A stretch of 42,795 bases of DNA, from contig CAYLXP010000026.1 in assembly GCA_964387425.1 (NCBI GenBank), positions 1 through 42,795 of the forward strand, in the 5' to 3' direction. The notes beneath the pieces were generated by a model. That model was not told where the DNA came from. It searched no databases and saw nothing but the letters and a program-made list of their open reading frames with translations. Made by a program: the position numbers and the translations under genes. Of the stretch, positions 33,418-41,904 are shown piece after piece. The DNA comes from CAYLXP01 sp964387425 (GTDB lineage Bacteria; Verrucomicrobiota; Kiritimatiellia; UBA8416). Each line of letters starts with the position of its first letter. The first letter of the stretch is position 1.

Positions 33418-36400
33418 CTATCTCAGATCACGGAACGGATACGGGCGCGTATCCTGGGTCGCGTCGTAATCCGGATTGCGTTGCGGCATGTAGTGCGGCC
33501 TCACGTTCTTCTTCAGCCAGCTGTGCGTCTCTTTGAACATCGCTTCAGTCAGTTCGGGCTGTTGCTTAGCGAGATCCCGTTTCTCGTATGGATCCTCGAC
33601 GATGTTGTACAGCTCCAGCTTGCCGTGCCAGTCCCAGATCAGCTTATAGTCGCCCTTCCGCATCGCGGTGCGCGGAGTCAGCGGAAGGTTATAATCGGGG
33701 TGCATCACTTTTACATTGTATGGATAGTGCCAGATGATCGTGCGGTCAGCCGCTTTCGCTTTCGGGTCAGCGAGTATCCCGGTCAGATCCATCCCGTCGA
33801 GATCCCCAGGGACTTCATTTCCTGTGATAGCGGCAAGCGTCGGCAGGTGATCATAGGCCGAGACCACATTGTCACACCAAATGCCCCCCTCGTATGTCCC
33901 CGGCAGATAGTAGACCAACGGCACACGGACTCCGCCTTCGTACATAGTCGCTTTTCCACCCTTGAACGGAGCATTCTCGGTAGATCCCGTGTATTCGGCT
34001 CCGCCATTATCCGAAGCAAACACGATCAGCGTGTTCTCCTCCAAGCCTTTCGCCTTGAGCGTCGCCATGATGCGCCCCACCGAGTCGTCGAGGTGCTTGA
34101 TCATGGCCGCATACACCGCGTTTTTATGACCGAGCGTTCCCTTTTGGGGCTTATCGGCAAAATGTTGAATCGTTGCCTCGGGTGCCTGCAACGGGGTGTG
34201 CACAGCAAAGTGGCAGAGGTATAGAAAGAACGGCTTTTGAGCAACGCCCTTGCTACGTTCTGCCCCATAGTTATCGATGAAGTCAACAGCGTGGTCCGTC
34301 AGTTTATCGGTCAGGTATTCTTGCGAACCTTTTGTGAAATAGCGTGCACCGCCGGCATCGTTCGAGTAAGGCACTTCGTCGAACCCATGTGCAGCGGGCT
34401 GCAATGCTTCTACGTTATGCCCACCCAGGTGCCATTTACCGATGAAGACTGAATGATGGCCGTCCAGCACGTTCGGCAAGTTCGAGGGTGAAGGTTCAAG
34501 CCCGGTATTGGACTTACCGTTCAGCCACGCCTGCTGCTCCTTAATTCGGTCTTTGTGGTCGATCGCATCGTGCGGACTGTGGCCATCCGGCACGGGTAGC
34601 TTCTCACTGAAGTAGGTTGGGGTTCTCGGGGTCGCTGTCGTGAAGCCCGAACGCGCCGCATTCTTACCCGTCATAATCGACGCGCGAGTCGGGGAGCACA
34701 GCGGGTTGGCATAGGCCTGCGAGAAGGCAATTCCCTTGCTGACCAGCATATCGAGATGAGGCGTTTCGTAGAACAGCTCGTCTGTTTTCTTTCCTGTGAA
34801 ATGGCTGGCAAACGCCGCCACATCGGTAATGCCCAAATCATCGGCAAGGATGAATACAACATTCGGCGAAGTCGCTGCTCTCTGTTGAGCGGCGCCTACG
34901 ACGGTCTGCGAAACGCACCAAAGGACGGTTTGGCCGAGCTTCGGTCTGCCTTCAGTGGTCGACGTGACCCGAACAGAGAGTTTGTTCTGTCCCGTCTTCA
35001 GCGTGTCTGTCACATCAAGCGTAAACGGCGGCATCCAGAGGGTGTCGAAGGTTCTACCGTTCAGCGTTACCTGCGCCATCACCTCAACCCTGCCTAGATC
35101 CAGATAGACGCGTTCGTCTTTCCCGATACGCTTCGGAAGGCTGAATTCGGTGGATTGGACCTCGGTGAAGCCCTCGTTATCGGTCGATTCGGTTTCCCAG
35201 TCAGTGAGAGCAAGCAATGCCTTTCCCGCTCCGGTCTTACTGTCGGGTAAAACGATCGCTTCATCCTCTGGGATTGAGACCTCGTGGACTTTACCGTCCA
35301 GTCTATAAACCAGCTCCAAGCGCTTCTTGGTACCAAATGCGGGGTCTCGTCCCACCAGCTCATTGGTTCCGGTGATCCTTCTCTCGCCAGCGGACACCTG
35401 GGCCTGGATCTTCTCAGTCACATCAACTTGTTTTGCCGGAACTCCGGGTACGCCATAGAGCGCCTTCGTGATGACGATTCCAGCGCTCTTCTCTTCAGGC
35501 TTCGCGGAGCCGTCGCCCATCGTAACGATGCGCGTGGTACCGTCGCTCATCGTCAGCTTGTAACGTCCCGCATGCCCGGTTTCGGCGACGAGTTCGTTCT
35601 TATCGTTATAAAACAGGTCAAGTTCCGTGACCGGTGCCGACGCTTCTACGACCGATGGCGTGGTCGCGTCTTCGCGGAACAGCACGAAGAACGAATCGGA
35701 GGGATCTTTCACGTCGATTTCGATTTTCGTTCCGTTCGCCGTCTCTTGGTAACGCGCAATGCTCTTGGTCTCGCCCGTGACCGGATTCATCAGCTCCGGC
35801 TGTTTGCCTTTGACGCGTAGGGTCACCGTAAAGGCACCCGCTTTTTCAAAGTTCGAAAGGAAGAACAGCTGCTGATCAGCTTGCTTTCGTTCGATCCAGC
35901 GGATCGAGCAGCTCTCGCCGGAAACAGCGGGCTTGATGCTCAAGGCCCCAAGTTGCTCAGCACTTACGGGAACCGAGCGGACAATCCTGCCGCCCTTCTT
36001 CTCCAGCGCATCGATTCGCTTCTGAATCTTCGGGCGGATATGCTTAAGCGTGTTTGGAATGGTCATCACCTGCCAGCTCGCGGAAATCCGGCTCGCATCG
36101 TTTTCGTCGTAGGTGACCCATTTTCCATCCACCACGTCGAGGTTACGCAGGATGGCATCAGATCCAACGTAATCGTACTGATATCCGTTTGGAACGGGAT
36201 TGGGCGGACCGGTCATCTGAGGCGCGAAATCACCGATATAGACCAGCACGTCGGCAGCGGGCTCGCCCCACTGGAGCATCGTGTGGCAGCGCTGCAGATA
36301 CTTCACCCAGGACTGCGCCTCGTTAAACCAGGGCGTGTTGCGATGGAACGCGGTGCCAAAGCCGGCGTTTCTCCCGGGCATCCCGCCGTCGCGGGGCTGA

Positions 36401-38163
36401 TGGAGATAGACGTGCAGGACGAAGTGGTTAATCCCATCGCAGAACATCCATTCGCCGCGCGCCTTGAAGCTGTAGGGGTTATCCGCAAGGTTGAGTCCGC
36501 TGGTGAATGCTTCCGCATACGTTCGACGTTTCCCGTAGGTATGCGCAACGGAGCTGGTGGCCCGGCATTCAATATCGCCCAGCTTTCCTTTCGACCAGAA
36601 CTCGCCGCCAATCTGGTCGGCATAGCCGCCGTAAATCGTGAAGTCGCCGGCGAATCCCCAATGCCCATACGGCTCGCACCAGATCACCAGCCCGTGTTCG
36701 TTCGCCACGTCTCGAAGCCCGCCCATATAGTACTCGGCAATCATATCGGCCACCGTGCGGCGCAGGTCCCAAAGGAACTGGTCCGAAGTCTTCGCGCTGT
36801 CGATCACCGTGCCCGTGAATGTAGCTAACAGCGGAATCGGATCGTATCCGTTCCGTTTCTCAAATTCTGCGGCAAACCCGTCGGTCCAGTTCTGCGAGCC
36901 GACCTCGTAACTGTCGCTGGTAACCCCTTTGAAGGCGGCTTTCTCCTCGGGGGTCATCTGCTTAATAAGCGAACCGACATAGGCGTCGAAGTGATGCCGC
37001 GTGTGCTCACGACTCATCTTATCGACTTCCAGCCCTTTTGCTTCCGGTGCAGCAGGGCCATTCTGTTTGCCTGTTGTGACCATCCCGAAGTAGATGATTC
37101 GCCAGCTCCCTTTGGGCAGCGTGCAATTCAAGACGCCGTTGGCATCGAGCTTGTCGCTGAGGTCGATAATCTGTTCTCGCTGAATCAGCACAGATGCATC
37201 GCTCGGCTCGACGGTATCCTTGAAAATATAGGAATCCCACGTCGGTGTGGGTGTGGGATGCATCCGCCCCATTTGCTTGTTGAGCACCTGCGCCACTTTC
37301 GGCTCGGACGACAGGGTTACCCGAACGGGAACCGTCTTACTTCCCTTCCTGCGCTTAGTTTTACCGCTTGGCTTCTCAGCTGGCTCACAGTCGAGTTCAA
37401 ACCGCTGCGCTTCAGCATCAGGGAAGCTCACTGTTTGGGGTTCATTTACCAGGAAATCTGTTTTGTGATTCCCTGCCTTGACGTCGATTTCGGCCACGAG
37501 CTTGCGGGCGCCGTTTCGGACGGCAAACAAGGAGCCCTTCACGGCACCGTGAACGGACAGTGAACGAGCGGCGAACGGTTCGCTGTGCGAGAAGATGTAC
37601 TGCTTCTCTGTCTGTTCCCCTTCGATCGAAACACTATTGAGCTTCGGAACCGCCAGCACGGCGATATCCTGACTGCCCCCGTCCGGCACCCCTTTTGCAC
37701 GTACATTCTGCTTAAGCGCGCCTCCGCTGGAGTCAAACTCCTGCCAGATCACGCGCCGCATCGACTGCTCCGGCTTGATCCACGGGCCACCGGACTGGCT
37801 CCAGCCGGGGCAGTTGAAGAAATAGATATCGACCCCGACCCGCTTCGCCTCGCGCAGCGCATGCATCTTCAGTTCGCGCCATTCGGGCGAAAGAAGTTTG
37901 ACGGGAGCGGCTTCCCCATTGTTGGTTTTCACCCCCACGTTGACATTGCCGATCATCGCTAGCTTGATGCCGACCTCCGCCATATTCTCCAGATCTTTCG
38001 TGATCCCATCAGCGCTGATATCACCAGCAACCCAATACCAATAACACCACGGCTTCGCCTGTTCAGGCGGGTGTTTGAATGTCTCGGAAAGGGTGTCTGC
38101 TGAAGTTACGCCCAACAGAACACCCCAGATCAGCATGGTCGCTATGTAACATTGTTTTCTCAT
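33418..38163 (-). CDS. GH106-type alpha-L-rhamnosidase fused to an S1-family sulfatase
   Basis: A 1581-residue two-enzyme polypeptide. After a signal peptide (about 1-22), residues to about 1075 follow the GH106 plan: CYWYWVAGDISADGITKDLE, FFNCPGWSQSGGPWI, YEVGSQNWTDGFAAEF and WCEPYGHWGFAGDF are typical of the family. From about residue 1099 (SPNVVFILADDLG) to the end is a full sulfatase with CSPTR (Cys1156), FIGKWHLGG and FASDNGGAEY. At the junction LWCVSQTVVGAAQQRA looks like the remnant of a Sec signal peptide, and the usual last strands of GH106 appear to be missing, so the fusion may be fairly recent. Together the parts would desulfate and release sulfated L-rhamnose. AGGAAG precedes the start. 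No frameshift is seen across the join. Confidence 0.9.
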   Translation of the reverse strand: MRKQCYIATMLIWGVLLGVTSADTLSETFKHPPEQAKPWCYWYWVAGDISADGITKDLENMAEVGIKLAMIGNVNVGVKTNNGEAAPVKLLSPEWRELKMHALREAKRVGVDIYFFNCPGWSQSGGPWIKPEQSMRRVIWQEFDSSGGALKQNVRAKGVPDGGSQDIAVLAVPKLNSVSIEGEQTEKQYIFSHSEPFAARSLSVHGAVKGSLFAVRNGARKLVAEIDVKAGNHKTDFLVNEPQTVSFPDAEAQRFELDCEPAEKPSGKTKRRKGSKTVPVRVTLSSEPKVAQVLNKQMGRMHPTPTPTWDSYIFKDTVEPSDASVLIQREQIIDLSDKLDANGVLNCTLPKGSWRIIYFGMVTTGKQNGPAAPEAKGLEVDKMSREHTRHHFDAYVGSLIKQMTPEEKAAFKGVTSDSYEVGSQNWTDGFAAEFEKRNGYDPIPLLATFTGTVIDSAKTSDQFLWDLRRTVADMIAEYYMGGLRDVANEHGLVIWCEPYGHWGFAGDFTIYGGYADQIGGEFWSKGKLGDIECRATSSVAHTYGKRRTYAEAFTSGLNLADNPYSFKARGEWMFCDGINHFVLHVYLHQPRDGGMPGRNAGFGTAFHRNTPWFNEAQSWVKYLQRCHTMLQWGEPAADVLVYIGDFAPQMTGPPNPVPNGYQYDYVGSDAILRNLDVVDGKWVTYDENDASRISASWQVMTIPNTLKHIRPKIQKRIDALEKKGGRIVRSVPVSAEQLGALSIKPAVSGESCSIRWIERKQADQQLFFLSNFEKAGAFTVTLRVKGKQPELMNPVTGETKSIARYQETANGTKIEIDVKDPSDSFFVLFREDATTPSVVEASAPVTELDLFYNDKNELVAETGHAGRYKLTMSDGTTRIVTMGDGSAKPEEKSAGIVITKALYGVPGVPAKQVDVTEKIQAQVSAGERRITGTNELVGRDPAFGTKKRLELVYRLDGKVHEVSIPEDEAIVLPDSKTGAGKALLALTDWETESTDNEGFTEVQSTEFSLPKRIGKDERVYLDLGRVEVMAQVTLNGRTFDTLWMPPFTLDVTDTLKTGQNKLSVRVTSTTEGRPKLGQTVLWCVSQTVVGAAQQRAATSPNVVFILADDLGITDVAAFASHFTGKKTDELFYETPHLDMLVSKGIAFSQAYANPLCSPTRASIMTGKNAARSGFTTATPRTPTYFSEKLPVPDGHSPHDAIDHKDRIKEQQAWLNGKSNTGLEPSPSNLPNVLDGHHSVFIGKWHLGGHNVEALQPAAHGFDEVPYSNDAGGARYFTKGSQEYLTDKLTDHAVDFIDNYGAERSKGVAQKPFFLYLCHFAVHTPLQAPEATIQHFADKPQKGTLGHKNAVYAAMIKHLDDSVGRIMATLKAKGLEENTLIVFASDNGGAEYTGSTENAPFKGGKATMYEGGVRVPLVYYLPGTYEGGIWCDNVVSAYDHLPTLAAITGNEVPGDLDGMDLTGILADPKAKAADRTIIWHYPYNVKVMHPDYNLPLTPRTAMRKGDYKLIWDWHGKLELYNIVEDPYEKRDLAKQQPELTEAMFKETHSWLKKNVRPHYMPQRNPDYDATQDTRPYPFRDLR

Positions 38164-38348
38164 ATGTCTTCCTGTCGTCCCTTACGGTTTATCAGCCTCT
38201 ATAACGCCACCGGCGCTATTCATAACCCTATTATTTCTTCACTACCATCCCATAGGACCTAGTATCCACCCACCAACACCCTATGCTGCTAACGTCTTCA
38301 GCACCCCAGCCAAAACCCCAATTCCAGAACTCACCACCCGCTGCGCTA

Positions 38349-38645
38349 GAGGCACGGAGACTCGGAGAAGAGGTTCGCGCAAATCCGAGATTGGCAATCA
38401 CGTCTGTTGCTGTATGCGGTTGAACTCACTGACTGCCAATCTCATATTTGCGCGAACTGTTTATAGGGGAGGGAGAGGAGTTGAGGCCCTCAAGCTCTGC
38501 CATGCTCCTGTCCCTCTCCAACAATACTATGGCGGAAACTTGAGGTGCTGCCTTCCCAGGAAGCACCTCAAGTTTCCGCCATCTCTCCTCCGAGTCTCCG
38601 CGCCTCCGTGGTAAGATTCCCTCTCCTCTATGGGGCGCTAGTGCT
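38349..38645. repeat. Nested-hairpin element, copy B
   Basis: Outer arms at 38349-38367 and 38588-38606 (GAGGCACGGAGACTCGGAG, one mismatch). The first inner hairpin, 38373-38396 with 38434-38457, pairs at 22 of 24 positions. The second is a perfect 21-bp stem (38529-38549 with 38562-38582) closed by a loop containing CCTTCCCAGGA, the same loop as in copy A, although most of the stem sequence differs. The element ends GGCGCTAGTG right at the stop codon of the FAD oxidoreductase. The 38164-38348 remainder shows only a weak ATAACGCCACCGGCGCTAT palindrome (about 38201). Confidence 0.85.
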
Positions 38646-40473
38646 ATTTCTTGATCAACTCCAGCCCGTCCACAATCACATGTCCATCGGTACCTGCGTT
38701 GGAAACGGTAACGGTTGCCGCGTCCTGGATAGCGAACGTGCCGAGCACAAACCCTTTGCCATCACTTTTCCGCTGATCCACGCTGAACGACTGCACCTGA
38801 TCGCCAATTTTCACGGTAACCGGCGTACAGGAAGAGCGGGTCTGATGCGTGTTATAGTGGAAGCGAATCGCATAGTTTCCCGGCTCCGTCACGGGAGCGG
38901 CGAACGTGATCGACTTCTGCCCTTTCGCCGCGTTGTCGTCGTGTAGATAGCTCGACCCGATCGTAGCGTGAGCGCTTTTGCCTTTCGGCCAGGAACCGAC
39001 GATAGCGGCGGCGGAGGCATCCAGCAAAAGGTTATCCGTAACCACGACAGGTCTTTCTGCCTGTTGCGACCCGATCGCCCGCGATTCGCCCACCACAATG
39101 GCATCGTGTCGATTCAGCAGCGCTTTGAGTTCGCCAAGCGGAACCGCGCCCGGAGTCGTCTGCTTCTGAATCGCCAGCGCGGCAGCGGCACCCGCCACCT
39201 GCCCCATCGCCATACAGGAAGCCTGCACGCGGAGTGCGCTGTTAGCCTCGCGGTCACTGCTGACGCATCGACCCGCCACAATTATATTCTGGCTGCCCTT
39301 CGGCACGAGCGCGCGTAGCGGAACCGTCGGCATCACGCCTTCGTTCAGATGCTCTGCCTTCACGCCATGCTCGGTGTGAACATCGATCGGGTAGAACGAA
39401 TAGCAGATGGAATCGTCGAACACTTTTCCGGTGATGTAGTCCGACTCCGTAATCAGATATTCGCCGTCGATGCGATAGGTTTCGCGGATCCCGGTTTCCT
39501 GTTGCATCGATTCGAGTTTGAGCTTCTCGCAGCCCGGCACCTCTTCGCGCAGAAAGCGAATCGTATCGAGCAGGCTCTTGCGGCTATCGACATTCGTTTG
39601 GGTGTGCGCTTCCGAGGTGGTCGAGTCGGCATCCATAATGTGGTGCGCGTTATTGCCCCCGCTTTTAAGCAGCTTCGTGATTTTGTTTCGGAAATCTTTT
39701 TTGTTAAGTCGCCCCTCTTTAACGGCGGCGTTATATTTTTCTGTCGCGAGCTTGTTGTCTATCCCTCGCCAATTGTATTCGCCGAGTTTGAACATCAGGG
39801 TACCCGGCTGAATGACCTCTTCGCGCAAAACGGAATAGCCCGCGAGGGCCGCCATATAGCCATTGCCGGTGCAATCGACAATCTGGCTACAGCGGATAGT
39901 AACCCGCGTTCCTTTGCCCACCACTTCGACCGTCCATTGTCCGTTGGCAAACTCCGCCTTGACCGGCGTCTCGTAGTAACGCAGCTCAACGCCGGCGATC
40001 CGGCACTTTTCTTCGGCGAGCAACGCGTAGACATGCGGGTTTATCTTCACCTGATGACGCGGATGCGCAGTCCCTGTGGGCACCGAGAAATCGGGAAGCC
40101 TACCGTCGTCGAATTTTACCGTGTCGCTTACCAGCTCCCAGCCGATGCCCGCAATAAGCTGATGCCCCCACGCGTGGAACAGTCCGGGAAACGCCACGCC
40201 GCCGACAGTCATTGTACCGCCGAGCATGCTCTCGTTTTCAACCAGGATCGTTTTTGCACCCGCCCGCGCCGATTGAAGTGCCGCGACCACGCCCGCGGTT
40301 CCGCCGCCGACGACTAATACGTCCACCTCTTTGCTCTCTTTTCTAAAAAGATTTTCGTCGCCTTGAGCTATCGCCTGCTCCTCTTCCGCCTTCGCTCTGG
40401 CTGAAGCCGCCAGTGCGATCCCGGCAACCGAATACTGAATAAATTTACGTCGTCCTATTTGCTTATTGCTCAT
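38644..40473 (-). CDS. Tat-exported FAD-dependent oxidoreductase with C-terminal golvesin/Xly-CBD-like domain
   Basis: A 609-residue protein with a twin-arginine signal (GRRKFIQYSVAGIALAASA, residues 7-25), an FAD-binding Rossmann motif VVGGGTAGVVAA (54-65) and family features of FAD_oxidored proteins (MLGGTMTVGGVAFPGLFHAW; AGRCVSSDREANSALRVQAS). Residues from about 475 form a beta-sandwich like the golvesin/Xly carbohydrate-binding domain, ending HVIVDGLELIKK. It may oxidise a sugar or sugar derivative outside the cytoplasm while bound to the polymer; the substrate is unknown. AGGAGAG precedes the start. It lies 15 bases after the next sulfatase in the same direction, so they share a transcript. 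Confidence 0.88.
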   Translation of the reverse strand: MSNKQIGRRKFIQYSVAGIALAASARAKAEEEQAIAQGDENLFRKESKEVDVLVVGGGTAGVVAALQSARAGAKTILVENESMLGGTMTVGGVAFPGLFHAWGHQLIAGIGWELVSDTVKFDDGRLPDFSVPTGTAHPRHQVKINPHVYALLAEEKCRIAGVELRYYETPVKAEFANGQWTVEVVGKGTRVTIRCSQIVDCTGNGYMAALAGYSVLREEVIQPGTLMFKLGEYNWRGIDNKLATEKYNAAVKEGRLNKKDFRNKITKLLKSGGNNAHHIMDADSTTSEAHTQTNVDSRKSLLDTIRFLREEVPGCEKLKLESMQQETGIRETYRIDGEYLITESDYITGKVFDDSICYSFYPIDVHTEHGVKAEHLNEGVMPTVPLRALVPKGSQNIIVAGRCVSSDREANSALRVQASCMAMGQVAGAAAALAIQKQTTPGAVPLGELKALLNRHDAIVVGESRAIGSQQAERPVVVTDNLLLDASAAAIVGSWPKGKSAHATIGSSYLHDDNAAKGQKSITFAAPVTEPGNYAIRFHYNTHQTRSSCTPVTVKIGDQVQSFSVDQRKSDGKGFVLGTFAIQDAATVTVSNAGTDGHVIVDGLELIKK

Positions 40474-40488
40474 TTTGCTCTCCTAACT

Positions 40489-41904
40489 TTAGCGCTTCGA
40501 CGGAATGGGATTGGCAGGAATGTATTTCTGCAAACGTTCGATAACGGGCCGGTATTCAGGCGAGTGTTTGTGAAGCAAATTGGTGAGTTCATCCGGATCT
40601 TTCTCCAGATCGTACAACTCTTCTCCATCATCCGCGTATTTCAAATAGGCCCACTTTTCCGTGCGCACCGAAAAGATCAGCCCAATGGGTTTGGATAAAA
40701 CCGAAACCACGGGATGGTCCCATTGTGCCTCTGGATCTTTCAGCAAGGGAACCAAACTGGTGCCCTGGCAGTGTTCCGGCGCAGGCAGTCCGGCCAGTTC
40801 AGAAATGGTGGGATAGATATCCAGCAACTGGACCGCCCGGTTGCATGTTGAGTTGGGTCGGGTAACGCCCGGCGCCGAGATGCTGAAGGGCACCTGCATG
40901 CTCCATCGCCACAGACTGTTTTTGGCAAACTTCAGTTTTTGTCCGTGATGAATCGAATGATCCGACCAGGCCATGACAATCGTGTTCTCCGCATGCCCGC
41001 CTTCTTCGAGTGCATCAAGAATACGGCCGACCTGAGCATCGGTAAAAAGCAGGGCGGCAAGGTAGCCCTGAACCATCTCCGGAAATTTGCCGTCTCTGTA
41101 GGCCGGCATGAATTCCCGCTCACTTTTCGCATAGGATCTCGCCCGTGCCGGCACATCGTCCAGATCATCCCAGTGCAGTTCCGGCAGTTTTATTCTATCG
41201 AGCGGAATGTCCTTAAAATATTTTTCCGGCGCATATTTGGAGCCGTGTGTGGTATGAAGCCCAACCCCCAGCAGGAACGGTTTGTCGTAGGATTTTTTCA
41301 AATGCTCAACCGCCCATGTGGTCATCTGATAATCATCCATCCCCTCATCGCCGCATTTTAATTTGGCACATCGGGCCAACCCGTTTTCGTAGGCATCAAT
41401 TTTTTCGGCATCATCGTCTTTGCCGTACATCACGGCCTCATCCCACTCCTCGTAGGGGATGTAGCGGTTCTGATAGATCTTGCCTCGGATGAAGTTGGCA
41501 TACCCGTTATTCTTGAGATACCCGCCCCAACTAATCGGTCTCGATTCGTTTTTACGATAATCCGAGTGATTCCCATACACGCCTGTCGAGGTGGGATGCA
41601 GCCCGAACATAAACGACGTACGGGACGGCCCGCAAAGCGACGCATTGGCATAGGCACGGTTAAAAAATACCCCGCGATTGAACAGTCGGTCCAGGTTGGG
41701 GGTTTCGATATGTTTATATTCAAGTGCGGGCAACAGAATGCTCAGATCATCGAAAACAATAAAAAGGATATTGGGCTTATCCTTTTTCAACGCAGCCGAA
41801 CTTGGTTTTTCACCGGCAAATAGAACATTGGCAAACAGCACGCCTGAAAGAATCAGGATCATTCCCAACCTTACACCTCGTGAAATAGAATTCCTTTTAA
41901 TCAT
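40489..41904 (-). CDS. S1-family sulfatase, iduronate-2-sulfatase-like (CGPSR)
   Basis: A 471-residue enzyme with a signal peptide ending near residue 30, FDDLS metal site (51-55), CGPSR with Cys91, and the iduronate-sulfatase-like features RGKIYQN, HTTHGSKYAPEKYF and WSDHSIHHGQK. In this branch the strand after the DDL motif usually contains a Gly-Cys-Tyr-Gly turn; here it reads ILLPALEYKH, a local difference. Its ATG overlaps the stop of the upstream sulfatase (ATGA), with an AAAGGAG site inside that gene. Base composition looks somewhat more AT-rich than in the left part of the window. Expected role: removal of sulfate from uronic acid or another sugar. Confidence 0.92.
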   Translation of the reverse strand: MIKRNSISRGVRLGMILILSGVLFANVLFAGEKPSSAALKKDKPNILFIVFDDLSILLPALEYKHIETPNLDRLFNRGVFFNRAYANASLCGPSRTSFMFGLHPTSTGVYGNHSDYRKNESRPISWGGYLKNNGYANFIRGKIYQNRYIPYEEWDEAVMYGKDDDAEKIDAYENGLARCAKLKCGDEGMDDYQMTTWAVEHLKKSYDKPFLLGVGLHTTHGSKYAPEKYFKDIPLDRIKLPELHWDDLDDVPARARSYAKSEREFMPAYRDGKFPEMVQGYLAALLFTDAQVGRILDALEEGGHAENTIVMAWSDHSIHHGQKLKFAKNSLWRWSMQVPFSISAPGVTRPNSTCNRAVQLLDIYPTISELAGLPAPEHCQGTSLVPLLKDPEAQWDHPVVSVLSKPIGLIFSVRTEKWAYLKYADDGEELYDLEKDPDELTNLLHKHSPEYRPVIERLQKYIPANPIPSKR

